From: Vibrio sp. B1FLJ16
Lineage (GTDB): Bacteria; Pseudomonadota; Gammaproteobacteria; Enterobacterales; Vibrionaceae
NCBI RefSeq assembly: GCF_905175385.1
Contig: NZ_HG992749.1
Location: 1,364,001 to 1,428,000, forward strand
Reading direction: 5' to 3'
DNA length: 64,000 nucleotides
A model generated the notes under the pieces. It was not told the DNA's origin and did no database searches. It saw nothing but the letters and a program-made list of their open reading frames with translations. This document shows, one piece after another, positions 52,258 through 61,809 of the stretch (within the stretch, counting starts at the first letter, position 1; each line of letters starts with the position of its first letter). The position numbers and the translations under genes are program-made.

Positions 52258-53733
52258 TTAAGCAATAACAAGGAAGAAGATTGCTGTCGCGACAATACCG
52301 ATCAATGCGTAAGGGAGCTGAGTAGTTGCGTGTTGCATTGAAGTACAACCAGAGCCTTGTGCAGAAAGTACAGTCGAGTCACTGAAGAAACATGAGTGGC
52401 TGCCAGCAGCAGATGCAGAAAGCAGAGCCGCAACCGTTAGATGCAGTGGCACGCCAAGTTGCTCACCCAATGGCAGAACGATAGGCATTGCAACTGCGAA
52501 CGTACCCCAAGAAGATGCAGTCGCGAATACCAGAGCGCCGGTAATCAGGAAGATGATCGCAGGGAAGTACGATGCATTCAGGTATGGACTTACCGTTTCG
52601 ATAACGTACTGCGTTACGCCTAAAGAGTCGTTAACGTTTTTCAGCATGAAGCCGCCGATTACGGTCGCTAGAGGCAGCAGCATAACCTTAATGCCATCGT
52701 AAACCGCTTCGAACATATCATTCATCGAAATTAATCGTTGGAAACCGTAGAAGCATACTGTAAAGATAATCGCTACAAATACGCCTGCTAGCAGGTCAAT
52801 ACCGAAGTACCAGCTTGCAGCCACCAGGACAACCATAGGCAACAGGAAGTTGATTAGACCCATTGTAGGGTTGGTATGAGCAGCAATGTCAGAACCAAAA
52901 TCAACATCAGTCGCGCCATCCGGACGAACCTGACCATTCTTCGCACGTTGCTCTGCCACTTTCATCGCTCCAAGATCCGGGATCTTTTCCAATGCAACTA
53001 ACAGAACGATTGCTAACGTTACCCAACCGTAAGCCATGTATGGAATCGCTTCGATGTAAGTCTGGATACCTTTACCTGTTTCTGCAACGCCGTTTGACTC
53101 TAGCAAAGAACTAAAGAAGATCGCCCACGTAGAGATTGGTACAAGGATACAGATCGGTGCTGCCGTTGAGTCAACAAGGTATGACAGTTTCTCACGGGAG
53201 ATTTGGTAGCCGTCAGTGACTTTCTTCATTGATGAAGAGATGGCAATCGCGTTTAGGTAATCGTCAATGAAGATCAGAATACCAAGAACAAATGTCATCA
53301 CCATTGACTGCTTGCGGCTCTTAACTTTTGTTACCAGCATATCTGAGAAGCTCAGGATACTACCACCTTTCTCAAGGATAGCAATCAGGCCGCCCATCAA
53401 GCCACATACTAGAATGATCCATGCAATGGTTTCATCCATCATAACTGTCATTGAGATATCAACGATTTGCTCAACTGCCTCTGTAGGGTTCAGCAGTAAA
53501 ACTCCGGCAATTGCGCCGCTAAAAAGCGCTTCTACCGTTCGGTGCGTCGTTAAAGCGAAGACTAAAACCAATGCGGTTGGTAACAGGCTCATCCAGCCGT
53601 ATACTTGGCCCTCTTCGTGATTCAATCCAATCGTCGTAAAAAGTACGAATGTCGCAATACAAATTAACGAGATAACAATATGTTGAATGTTGAATTTTAA
53701 CGGCGCATCCATCGCCTTTGTTTGCGTAGTCAT
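52258..53733 (-). CDS. NhaC-family Na+/H+ antiporter-like transporter
   Basis: A 491-residue polytopic inner-membrane protein of the NhaC superfamily, about eleven segments. Conserved stretches include IFIDDYLNAIAISSSMKKVT (about residues 152-171), STAAPICILVPISTWAIFF (about 186-204) and ASSWGTFAVAMPIVLPLGEQ. Family members can be sodium/proton or amino-acid/proton exchangers. Placed behind puuA in a polyamine cluster, it may carry agmatine, putrescine or GABA. I chose the second ATG (53733), since AAAGGA lies only two bases from the first. It is separated from puuA by a repeat element. Confidence 0.85.
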   Translation of the reverse strand: MTTQTKAMDAPLKFNIQHIVISLICIATFVLFTTIGLNHEEGQVYGWMSLLPTALVLVFALTTHRTVEALFSGAIAGVLLLNPTEAVEQIVDISMTVMMDETIAWIILVCGLMGGLIAILEKGGSILSFSDMLVTKVKSRKQSMVMTFVLGILIFIDDYLNAIAISSSMKKVTDGYQISREKLSYLVDSTAAPICILVPISTWAIFFSSLLESNGVAETGKGIQTYIEAIPYMAYGWVTLAIVLLVALEKIPDLGAMKVAEQRAKNGQVRPDGATDVDFGSDIAAHTNPTMGLINFLLPMVVLVAASWYFGIDLLAGVFVAIIFTVCFYGFQRLISMNDMFEAVYDGIKVMLLPLATVIGGFMLKNVNDSLGVTQYVIETVSPYLNASYFPAIIFLITGALVFATASSWGTFAVAMPIVLPLGEQLGVPLHLTVAALLSASAAGSHSCFFSDSTVLSAQGSGCTSMQHATTQLPYALIGIVATAIFFLVIA

Positions 53734-53753
53734 AAAATGCATTTCCTTTGTTT

Positions 53754-53916
53754 ATGCCAATCACAGTGAATAAATGAGCAGAAATAGCGTAGGAAAAATG
53801 GTTGATAACAAGGCAAAAATTTTCGATAAGTAGCTAGTCTACAGTCAAAATTTATAACGCAGTTATCAAGCATTTTAACAAGCTAGAATGACCAGTTATT
53901 TACTACGATTGGTATT
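53754..53916. repeat. Palindromic repeat element, copy C (between puuA and the NhaC-family gene)
   Basis: About 163 bp, same family as copies A and B but inverted: it opens ATGCCAATCAC and ends GATTGGTAT, with agaaatagcgtagg, aacaaggcaaaaatt, ataacgcagttat and agctagaatgacc inside. Its right end overlaps the puuA stop codon. Confidence 0.85.
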
Positions 53917-55258
53917 ATGCCGAGTGCAACATCCAGTCAATTTCTAATGGCGTGATAGCGCGCTCAAATTCAGCGAGTTCACTGCGTTTGCAGGCCAAAT
54001 ACAGATCGATAAATTCCCTTGAAATGTATTGAGCCAACTCACTGCGATCCAACTGTTCCAGAGCTTCTGACATACGGACAGGTAAGTCAATTGCATCATC
54101 GCTTAAGGTTGATGGACATTGTTCTTTGGTATAGTTTTCACTCGCTAATACTGCGGAAAGTACTACTGCAGCGAGGATATAAGGGTTAACGTCAGCTCCG
54201 GCGATACGATGTTCAATACGGCGATTTTTGCTATCGCTGATAGGAACACGTAACGCCACGCCACGATGGTTTTCGCCCCAGTCAGCTTTCGTCGGGACGT
54301 AAGCGCCAGGAATAAAGCGGCGGAAAGAGTTAACATTAGGACAAATTAATGCCATGGCTCCCGATGTTTGTTCGAGCATCGCCGCCATAGTTTGGTAAAA
54401 GAGAGGACTTGCTTTGCCATCTTGCTGGCTAAAGTGATTGTTGCCTTCACTGTCAACCAGACTCAGGTGGATGTGCATACCGTTACCAGCCTGATCACCA
54501 AAAGGTTTGGCCATAAAAGTCGCATCAAATCCGTGCTGGTGTGCAACTTGACGAATCAAACGTTTCGCAATGATGATTTCATCACAAGCGCGGAGTACAT
54601 CTTTTGAATGGTTGAAGTTGATTTCAAATTGACCCGGAGCGGATTCTGAAAGGGCTCCGGAAGTATTTAAGCCTTGATCTAACGCGATTTTGTTTAAGTC
54701 TGACAAGAAGTCTGCGTAATCGTCTAATCCATCTAAGTCATACACTTCCGTGTCTTTTTCGCGCGTTTTCTTAGTAGGGTTTATTGCAGTTAACGGCGTA
54801 CCGTTTTCACCGCGCTGCTTATCAACCAGATAAAACTCAAGCTCCAGGGCGACACAAGGGTATTGATCTTTAGCCTGTAACTTCTCAAGCATAGAAGCAA
54901 CAATGTTACGAATGAAGAGGGGACTTGGCTGTTTACCTGAGTCATCCATCATGCAAAGAAGTAGTTGACCAACTTGTTCTTTGGCCGTTGGCATTAATGT
55001 TCCGCTGATTGGAAAACAAAGGTTGTCTGGCTCGCCTAAATCTTCTCCAAGTCCTGCAGATTCAACAACGTTACCTTTTGTGTCCAGAGTAATAGTAGAG
55101 AGAGGCAGTGCGACACCTTTATCCAGTTTTTCCAATGCATCGACTGGAATGCGTTTTCCTCTCGGTGTTGCATTTATGTCAGTAAAGATGAGGTCGATAA
55201 ACTCAATGTCGGGCCATTGTTGTTTAAAATTTTGAACTTCCTGTAGATACGATTCCAT
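53915..55258 (-). CDS. puuA: Gamma-glutamylputrescine synthetase (glutamine synthetase family)
   Basis: A 447-residue glutamine-synthetase-fold enzyme that joins glutamate to putrescine with ATP, the first step of the Puu pathway. Landmarks: FIDLIFTDINATPRGKRIP near the N-terminus, the metal/substrate segment NGMHIHLSLVD (about 260-270), VNSFRRFIPGAYVPTKADWG and NRRIEHRIAGADVNPYILAA. Assignment over true GlnA rests on the puu neighbours and lack of the adenylylation-type C-terminus. The ATG at 55258 follows GGAG; a TTG upstream in frame overlaps it. Divergent from puuD. Confidence 0.9.
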   Translation of the reverse strand: MESYLQEVQNFKQQWPDIEFIDLIFTDINATPRGKRIPVDALEKLDKGVALPLSTITLDTKGNVVESAGLGEDLGEPDNLCFPISGTLMPTAKEQVGQLLLCMMDDSGKQPSPLFIRNIVASMLEKLQAKDQYPCVALELEFYLVDKQRGENGTPLTAINPTKKTREKDTEVYDLDGLDDYADFLSDLNKIALDQGLNTSGALSESAPGQFEINFNHSKDVLRACDEIIIAKRLIRQVAHQHGFDATFMAKPFGDQAGNGMHIHLSLVDSEGNNHFSQQDGKASPLFYQTMAAMLEQTSGAMALICPNVNSFRRFIPGAYVPTKADWGENHRGVALRVPISDSKNRRIEHRIAGADVNPYILAAVVLSAVLASENYTKEQCPSTLSDDAIDLPVRMSEALEQLDRSELAQYISREFIDLYLACKRSELAEFERAITPLEIDWMLHSA

Positions 55259-55450
55259 TTTCTTCTCCAAATAGCCAGTGAGTAGAAATTAGAGATAGCT
55301 GAATTAACAATTTAATTACAAAGCGTTAATTAATGCGGATGTCATTTCAGTTATATTTAATTTAAACAATCACTTAATGTGTATTCTGGCTTATTAATGG
55401 GTTATTTTTGTGCTTTGTTGTTAACTATTTTGTAACAGTCGTTTTTATTT

Positions 55451-55468
55451 TGTTCAATATAATGAGCA
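55451..55468. promoter_or_regulatory. Probable PuuR operator
   Basis: TGTTCAATATAATGAGCA is an inverted TGTTCA/TGAGCA pair and resembles the E. coli PuuR site (core ATATAATGAACA). It lies in the divergent puuA/puuD spacer. The rest of the 339-bp spacer is AT-rich and shows no gene. Confidence 0.6.
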
Positions 55469-55597
55469 TAAATATTCGTTTTTATGGCCTAAAAAGTGCG
55501 AAAGATCACATTGTGGCGATAATATAGAACTTCGGTGTTGATAATTTTGTACATGGTTTGTAGTGTTGTTGTTAAATAAATTGAACACGGATATGTC

Positions 55598-56344
55598 ATG
55601 ACAAACACACGTAAACCCATTATCGGCGTTGTTAGTTGCACCAAGGAGTTAGGTGGCTATCAGATTCAGGCAGTTAATGACTTTTATCTTCGCGCAGTTA
55701 AAGATTTTGGCGGATTACCTGTCATGCTAGCGCCAGATATGTCGAGTGATGAAGTCGCGTCAATTTTAGAATTGTGTGATGGCTTCTTGTTCCCGGGCAG
55801 TCACTCTAACGTTGCTCCGCATCGATACAACGCAAGCCATACTGAGAATAAGAAAGACGAAGCTAGGGATGAACTGGCTTTGAGCTTGATTCGTCAGGCG
55901 GTAGACAAAAACATTCCTTGCCTAGGTATTTGCCGCGGCTTTCAGGAGATGAATGTTGCGTTGGGCGGCACTCTTAACCCTGCGGTTCATGAGTCTGGCT
56001 TTAATGACCACCGTGAAGCTCCTGTAGATGATTTTGAACAAAAATACGCACCTGCCCATGCAGTATTAGTTCAGAAAGAGAGCTTGTTTGAACAATGGCT
56101 AGTAGAAAATAACTGGGAAAACACGAGTTTCTTTGAAGTTAATACATTACATAATCAAGGGGTTGACCAGTTGGCTCCTGTTTTGAAAATCGAAGCAAAA
56201 GCGCCGGATGGATTGGTAGAAGCTTTTAGTCTGGCAGGACAAAAATATTTCGTTGGCGTGCAGTGGCACCCAGAATGGAAAGCAAAAACGAATCATTTCT
56301 CACAAATTTTATTTAAAGAATTTATTATGGCGGCTTCTCTTTAA
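55598..56344 (+). CDS. puuD: Gamma-glutamyl-gamma-aminobutyrate hydrolase
   Basis: A 248-residue class I glutamine-amidotransferase-like peptidase that releases GABA and glutamate. The catalytic Cys is in CLGICRGFQEMNVALGGTLN (about residues 108-127) and the His-Glu pair in VGVQWHPEWKAK near the C-terminus. The opening KPIIGVVSCTKELGGYQIQA is typical of PuuD. First gene of the plus-strand operon, sharing a promoter region with puuA. Confidence 0.93.
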   Translation: MTNTRKPIIGVVSCTKELGGYQIQAVNDFYLRAVKDFGGLPVMLAPDMSSDEVASILELCDGFLFPGSHSNVAPHRYNASHTENKKDEARDELALSLIRQAVDKNIPCLGICRGFQEMNVALGGTLNPAVHESGFNDHREAPVDDFEQKYAPAHAVLVQKESLFEQWLVENNWENTSFFEVNTLHNQGVDQLAPVLKIEAKAPDGLVEAFSLAGQKYFVGVQWHPEWKAKTNHFSQILFKEFIMAASL

Positions 56345-56361
56345 TTTTTGGAGCCACATGA

Positions 56362-56919
56362 ATGGACAATCAAGAGATTGGTCGAAATATTGTTCAGTTA
56401 AGAAAAAAACATGGATTGTCGCAACGAGAACTAGCCGAACGAGCTGGTATTACCCATAGTGCCATCTCATCTATAGAAAATGGCAAGGTAAGCCCTTCGG
56501 TTAGCTCATTGCAAAAAATTGTGAACGTATTTTCTTTATCTCTATCAGAGTTTTTCATTTTTGAACAAACTCGGAACGACGAAGTAAAAGTTGTCGTGAC
56601 ACCAGAAGAACTGGTCGAAATGGGCAGTGAAACGGTGTCGATGAAGCTGGTAACAAACGGCACTAAAGATCAGGTAATCGGATTCTTGATCGAAGAATAT
56701 GCACCACACGGAACCACAGGTTCTGCTGAAATTAAGCATGAAGGTGAAGAAATTGGCACAGTATTAGAGGGTGAAATTACTCTGGAATACAAAGGCCGTT
56801 CTTTTATCATCAAACAAGGTGAGTCGTACGTTATTGATACGACGCAGCCACACAGATTTACGAATCACACAGACAAGGCTTGTCGAATGATAAGTGCGCA
56901 TACGCCAACCACTTTCTAA
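56362..56919 (+). CDS. puuR: PuuR-type repressor (HTH plus cupin)
   Basis: A 185-residue regulator with an N-terminal Xre-type helix-turn-helix (IGRNIVQLRKKHGLSQRELA then ERAGITHSAISSIENGKVSP, about residues 5-45) and a C-terminal cupin (about 105-183, EIGTVLEGEITLEYKGRSFI). In E. coli PuuR represses the puu operon and is relieved by putrescine. It lies 17 bases after puuD with GGAG before its start, so it regulates its own operon. Confidence 0.92.
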   Translation: MDNQEIGRNIVQLRKKHGLSQRELAERAGITHSAISSIENGKVSPSVSSLQKIVNVFSLSLSEFFIFEQTRNDEVKVVVTPEELVEMGSETVSMKLVTNGTKDQVIGFLIEEYAPHGTTGSAEIKHEGEEIGTVLEGEITLEYKGRSFIIKQGESYVIDTTQPHRFTNHTDKACRMISAHTPTTF

Positions 56920-56954
56920 GTGGTGCTTGCCTTGTGTGACAACAAGGAGAGCGT

Positions 56955-58439
56955 ATGAAAACTCAAGAGCAATGGATTGAACTTAAAAACAGTCTGAACA
57001 TCGAAAACAGAGCGTATATCAACGGCGAATACAGTTCTGCGCTTAGTGGCGAAACTATTCCTGTTGTTAACCCGGCAACGGACGAAATTTTTACCGAAAT
57101 TGCACGTTGTCAAAGTGAAGATGTCGATCTTGCTGTGTCATACGCTCGTAAAGTATTCCAGTCAGGTCAGTGGAGCGAAAGCAGCCCTGCGCACCGTAAA
57201 GCAGTGCTAAAGCAATTTGCTGATCTGATTGACGAAAACCGTGAAGAGTTAGCTCTGCTTGAAACTCTTGATACCGGTAAGCCTATCTCTCACAGCTTCT
57301 CAACCGATATTCCTGGCGCGGCAAACTCATTGCGCTGGTACGCAGAAGCTATCGATAAAGTGTACGGCGAAGTTGCCCCGACAGAAAAAGACGTTCACGC
57401 ATTTGTTTCACATCAAGCTATTGGTGTTGTGGCAGCTGTGGTTCCTTGGAACTTCCCGCTTTGGCTAGCTTGCTGGAAACTAGGTCCTGCACTTGCAGCT
57501 GGTAACAGCGTTATTCTTAAACCTTCAGAAAAATCTTCTCTCACTGCGATCTTCCTGGGTCAACTTGCTGAGCAAGCTGGTTTGCCAAAAGGCGTATTCC
57601 AAGTCATTACAGGCTTTGGTCATGAAGCAGGTGATGCGTTAGCAACTCATAATGACGTTGATTGTATAGCTTTCACTGGTTCTACACGTATCGCTGGCCA
57701 GTTAATGATTCGCTCTGGTGAAAGTAACCTTAAACGCGTATTTGCAGAAGCGGGTGGTAAAAACGCTAACATCGTATTTGAAGATTGCGACGATTTAGAC
57801 CGCGCAGCGGTTGAAACGGCAGCCGGTTGTTTCTATAACCAAGGTGAAGTGTGTGTGGCGGCAACACGTTTACTTGTCCACGAAAGTATTAAAGATCAGT
57901 TTATTGAAAAAGTGATTGAGGCAGCTAAAGCCTTTGCACCAAAAGACCCAATGGACCCAAGTTCTTCAATGGGCGCTCTTATTGACCAAGACCACAAATC
58001 GAAAGTGTTGGAATACATTACGTTAGGCCAGGCAGAAGGTGCAGTATTGCGCTGCGGTGGCAATGTTGAAGGTCAAGGTGCTTTTGTTGAGCCAACCATT
58101 CTGGATAACGTAGACAATCAGTTCCGCGTTGCTCAAGAGGAAATTTTTGGTCCGGTATTATGTGTGATTCCATTTAAGGATGAAGCGCAAGCTATCGAAA
58201 TTGCCAACGACTCAAAGTACGGCCTGGGCGCTGCACTTTGGAGTAGCAACATTAACCGCGTTCATCGCGTCGCTAAACGCCTGCAAGCTGGTTCAGTATG
58301 GGTGAACAACTATAACGAAGGTGACATGACAGTCCCATTTGGTGGATTCAAGATGAGTGGCAACGGTCGAGATAAATCTCTGCACGCCATTGAAAAATTC
58401 GCTGAAACCAAAACTACTTGGATTCGCCTACATCCATAA
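56955..58439 (+). CDS. puuC: Gamma-glutamyl-gamma-aminobutyraldehyde dehydrogenase
   Basis: A 494-residue NAD(P)-dependent aldehyde dehydrogenase. The catalytic region has FAEAGGKNANIVFEDCDDLD (Glu) and CFYNQGEVCVAATRLLVHES (Cys), and the cofactor fold PWNFPLWLACWKLGPALAAG. It oxidises the aldehyde made by PuuB. It lies between puuR and puuB with AAGGAGAG upstream, the same order as E. coli puuDRCB, which supports the name over a betaine- or generic aldehyde dehydrogenase. Confidence 0.93.
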   Translation: MKTQEQWIELKNSLNIENRAYINGEYSSALSGETIPVVNPATDEIFTEIARCQSEDVDLAVSYARKVFQSGQWSESSPAHRKAVLKQFADLIDENREELALLETLDTGKPISHSFSTDIPGAANSLRWYAEAIDKVYGEVAPTEKDVHAFVSHQAIGVVAAVVPWNFPLWLACWKLGPALAAGNSVILKPSEKSSLTAIFLGQLAEQAGLPKGVFQVITGFGHEAGDALATHNDVDCIAFTGSTRIAGQLMIRSGESNLKRVFAEAGGKNANIVFEDCDDLDRAAVETAAGCFYNQGEVCVAATRLLVHESIKDQFIEKVIEAAKAFAPKDPMDPSSSMGALIDQDHKSKVLEYITLGQAEGAVLRCGGNVEGQGAFVEPTILDNVDNQFRVAQEEIFGPVLCVIPFKDEAQAIEIANDSKYGLGAALWSSNINRVHRVAKRLQAGSVWVNNYNEGDMTVPFGGFKMSGNGRDKSLHAIEKFAETKTTWIRLHP

Positions 58440-58470
58440 AATTGCTGACGATTAATAAAGGAATATCACT

Positions 58471-59748
58471 ATGAACAAGCATACGGATTCGTTCTACGCT
58501 AACTCTGTGCCAAACATGCCAGACTACCCACAACTTCAAGACAACATTGAGTGTGATGTGTGTGTCGTCGGCGCTGGCTTCTCTGGTCTTTCTTCTGCAC
58601 TACATCTGGCAGAAAAAGGATTTAAAGTCGTCGTGTTAGAAAGTGCAAAAGTAGGTTTTGGAGCAACTGGTCGTAACGGTGGCCAGATCGTTAATAGTTA
58701 CAGCCGAGATGTTGACGTTATTGAAAGCCGTTACGACCAACACCAGGCAAAAGCACTTTGTGACATGATTTTTGAAGGTGGCGATATTATCCGTGGCCTG
58801 GTTGATAAATACGACATCGAGTGTGACTTAAAGCAAGGTGGCTTGTTTACGGCTCTGAATAAAAAGCAACTTAAAGGCCTGGAAGAACATAAGAAAAACT
58901 GGGAGCGCTACGGCAACGATCAGTTAACTCTTTTGGATGCAAACGAAGTTGAAAAAGCTGTTGGTACTAAAGTGTATACCGGTGGTTTGCTGGATATGCG
59001 TGGCGGACACATTCATCCGCTTAAACTTGCCTTGGGTGAAGCTGCAGCATTTATTTCGCTAGGTGGTCAAATATTCGAACAGTCTGCAGTTGTATCAATT
59101 GAAAAGGGTGTTAACCCTGTAGTGAAAACTGCGAAAGGCAATGTTAAGAGTAAATACGTTGTATTGGCAGGTAATGCATATCTTGGCGGTTTGGCACCAA
59201 ATATCAGCAACAAAGCGATTCCTTGCGGCACTCAAGTTATTGCTACTGAACCACTGAATGAAGAGCAGCTAAAGCAAGTTTTGACCAGTGACTACTGTGT
59301 AGAAGATTGTAACTACCTGCTAGATTACTTCCGTTTAACGGCAGATAAACGAATGCTCTTTGGAGGCGGCGTAGTTTACGGTGCGCGCGACCCAGAAAAC
59401 GTCGAAGCCTTAATCCGTCCTAAGCTGGAAAAAGTTTTCCCTCAATTAAAAGGCATTAAGATAGATTACGCGTGGACAGGTAACTTCCTGCTTACTTACT
59501 CACGCATGCCCCAGTTCGGCTCTTTTGCTGACAACATCTACTACCTGCAAGGTTACAGTGGCCATGGTGTTACCTGTACGCACCTGGCTGGTAAGTTACT
59601 GGCAGAAGCATTAACCGGACATGCTGAACGATTTGATGCGTTCGCAGCATTAAAACACTATTCATTCCCTGGTGGCCGTCACTTCCAAATTCCATTTACT
59701 GCAATGGGTGCGGCATACTACAACCTACGTGACAAACTGGCGATTTAA
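58471..59748 (+). CDS. puuB: Gamma-glutamylputrescine oxidase
   Basis: A 425-residue FAD-dependent DAO-family oxidase. The dinucleotide fold is CDVCVVGAGFSGLSSALHLA (about residues 28-47), then GFGATGRNGGQIVNSYSRDV; the C-terminal YLQGYSGHGVTCTHLAGKLL binds FAD. It oxidises gamma-glutamylputrescine to the aldehyde, releasing ammonia and peroxide. AAAGGAAT precedes the ATG. Order puuD-R-C-B is conserved with E. coli. Confidence 0.93.
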   Translation: MNKHTDSFYANSVPNMPDYPQLQDNIECDVCVVGAGFSGLSSALHLAEKGFKVVVLESAKVGFGATGRNGGQIVNSYSRDVDVIESRYDQHQAKALCDMIFEGGDIIRGLVDKYDIECDLKQGGLFTALNKKQLKGLEEHKKNWERYGNDQLTLLDANEVEKAVGTKVYTGGLLDMRGGHIHPLKLALGEAAAFISLGGQIFEQSAVVSIEKGVNPVVKTAKGNVKSKYVVLAGNAYLGGLAPNISNKAIPCGTQVIATEPLNEEQLKQVLTSDYCVEDCNYLLDYFRLTADKRMLFGGGVVYGARDPENVEALIRPKLEKVFPQLKGIKIDYAWTGNFLLTYSRMPQFGSFADNIYYLQGYSGHGVTCTHLAGKLLAEALTGHAERFDAFAALKHYSFPGGRHFQIPFTAMGAAYYNLRDKLAI

Positions 59749-59765
59749 GAGATAAGGAATATCCA

Positions 59766-60632
59766 ATGAGCAAAGTAGTTAAATTTGCAGCCCTTCAGCT
59801 AACTAAGAGCTGGGATCTGGAAGATAATCTAGAAAAAGCAAAAAAGACGATTCGTGAAGCGGCACAAAACGGAGCGAATGTGATTCTTCCTCAGGAACTC
59901 TTCGCAGCACCTTACTTCTGTAAAAAGCAAGAAGCAAAATATTTTGAACTGGCAGAAGAGACAGAAAATTGCCGCCTGATCAAAGAGATGAGTGCATTGG
60001 CGAAAGAGTTGGGTGTAGTTATTCCAGTCAGCTATTTTGAAAAAGCGGGCAATACGTTTTTTAACTCGCTAGTCATGATTGATGCAGACGGTACAGTACT
60101 GGATAACTACCGTAAGTCGCACATTCCTGATGGTCCGGGTTACAGTGAGAAGTACTACTTCAGCCCTGGTGATACCGGCTTTAAAGTATGGCAAACCAAA
60201 TTTGGTAAGTTTGGCGCTGGTATCTGTTGGGATCAATGGTTCCCTGAGCTTGCTCGAAGCCTTGCTCTACATGGTGCAGAAGCGATCTTCTATCCGACAG
60301 CAATCGGTTCTGAGCCACAAGATCCAACACTGGACTCTCGTGATCACTGGCAACGCACAATGCAAGGTCACTCGGCAGCAAACCTAGTGCCGGTAATCGC
60401 TTCAAACCGTGTAGGCACTGAAGTGGATGACGGCATTGAAACGACGTTCTACGGCTCTTCATTCATCACTGACCACACAGGTGCAAAAATTGCTGAAGCA
60501 CCACGTGAAGGTGAGACGATCATTTACGCAGAAATTGACTTAGAAGCAACGGCGAAAGCTCGTCATGCTTGGGGTCTGTTCCGTGACCGTCGTCCAGAGC
60601 TTTATACAAGTGTTGGTAAGTTAGCTGTTTAA
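59766..60632 (+). CDS. aguB: N-carbamoylputrescine amidohydrolase
   Basis: A 288-residue nitrilase-superfamily hydrolase turning N-carbamoylputrescine into putrescine, CO2 and ammonia. The Glu-Lys-Cys triad is visible in VILPQELFAAPYFCKKQEAK (Glu), NYRKSHIPDGPGYSEKYYF (Lys) and GAGICWDQWFPELARSLALH (Cys about 154). Length is usual. It lies directly before aguA, 12 bases apart, inside the puu operon, which feeds putrescine straight into PuuA. Confidence 0.95.
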   Translation: MSKVVKFAALQLTKSWDLEDNLEKAKKTIREAAQNGANVILPQELFAAPYFCKKQEAKYFELAEETENCRLIKEMSALAKELGVVIPVSYFEKAGNTFFNSLVMIDADGTVLDNYRKSHIPDGPGYSEKYYFSPGDTGFKVWQTKFGKFGAGICWDQWFPELARSLALHGAEAIFYPTAIGSEPQDPTLDSRDHWQRTMQGHSAANLVPVIASNRVGTEVDDGIETTFYGSSFITDHTGAKIAEAPREGETIIYAEIDLEATAKARHAWGLFRDRRPELYTSVGKLAV

Positions 60633-60644
60633 AGAGGCGTTACT

Positions 60645-61727
60645 ATGAAGTTATCTACAACACCAGTACAAGATGGCTTCTATTTTCCGGCTGAATTTCA
60701 GCCGGTAAGTGAAGTCTGGCTAGCTTGGCCTGAACGACGTGATAACTGGCGTGATGGTGCGATTCCAGCACAAGAAACGTTCGCCAGAATCGCAAATGCA
60801 ATAGTCGACGTGACCAAAGTAAGTGTCGCTGTTTCTTCACAGAACTTTGATCGCGCGCGTCAGTTACTGCATTCAGAAGTTAGATTGGTGGAAATTCCGT
60901 TTAACGATGCATGGATGCGCGATATCGGTCCGACGGTTCTTGTTAATAAGGCCGGTGAACGCCGTGGTATTAGCTGGCAGTTCAATGCTTGGGGTGGAGA
61001 ATACAACGGCCTTTATGATAACTGGCAGCAAGACGATTTAGTCGCAGGATCAGTTTGTGACATTATCGGCATTGACTACTACCGAGCGCCTTTCGTGCTT
61101 GAGGGTGGTGCGATTCATACTGACGGAGAAGGGACACTGTACACGACAGAAGAGTGTCTTCTGAGCCCTGGTCGTAACCCGCACCTTAGCCAAGCACAAA
61201 TTGAAGAACAATTGAAAGAATATCTCGGCATCGAAAAAGTCATTTGGGTACCAAATGGTTTATTCAATGACGAAACCGATGGTCACGTGGATAACTTACT
61301 TCACGTGATTGCACCGGGCAAAGTCGTGTTGAGCTGGACTGACGATCCAAGTGATCCACAGTATGAGCTTTCACGACAAGCTGAAAAAGTGCTGAAGTCA
61401 CAGAAAGATGCGAAGGGACGAGACATCGAGATTGTACGTTTACCTTTGCCAGGACCGCTGCACTACAGTGAAGTTGAGGCTAATGGCGTTGAAGCTAGCG
61501 CAGGAATGAACCGACATGCCGGCGAGCGACTCAGCGCATCATATGCAAACTTTCTAATTGTTAACGATCACGTGTTTTTACCAATGCTGGATGACGAAAC
61601 GGATTCGTTAGCGGTAGATATTTTGCAAAACGCGATGCCGGAACATCAAATCATTGCTATACCGTCAAGAGAAGTGCTGCTTGGCGGGGGGAACATCCAC
61701 TGTATAACGCAGCAGATCCCAGCTTAA
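60645..61727 (+). CDS. aguA: Agmatine deiminase
   Basis: A 360-residue guanidine-modifying enzyme (PPAD/ADI-type fold) converting agmatine to N-carbamoylputrescine and ammonia. Substrate and catalytic sites: FNDAWMRDIGPTVLV (about residues 86-100), FNDETDGHVDNLLHVIAPGK (Glu/Asp/His) and the catalytic Cys at residue 353 in GGGNIHCITQQ. Usual length about 365. GAGG precedes the ATG. It makes the operon able to use agmatine as well as putrescine. Confidence 0.95.
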   Translation: MKLSTTPVQDGFYFPAEFQPVSEVWLAWPERRDNWRDGAIPAQETFARIANAIVDVTKVSVAVSSQNFDRARQLLHSEVRLVEIPFNDAWMRDIGPTVLVNKAGERRGISWQFNAWGGEYNGLYDNWQQDDLVAGSVCDIIGIDYYRAPFVLEGGAIHTDGEGTLYTTEECLLSPGRNPHLSQAQIEEQLKEYLGIEKVIWVPNGLFNDETDGHVDNLLHVIAPGKVVLSWTDDPSDPQYELSRQAEKVLKSQKDAKGRDIEIVRLPLPGPLHYSEVEANGVEASAGMNRHAGERLSASYANFLIVNDHVFLPMLDDETDSLAVDILQNAMPEHQIIAIPSREVLLGGGNIHCITQQIPA

Positions 61728-61809
61728 AAAGCGAATGCATCGCCACCAATTCCTCTTTCTTCGTATTGTAGAGAAATGTGGCGCTGCAAAGCGGTTAAAA
61801 GGAATAACC

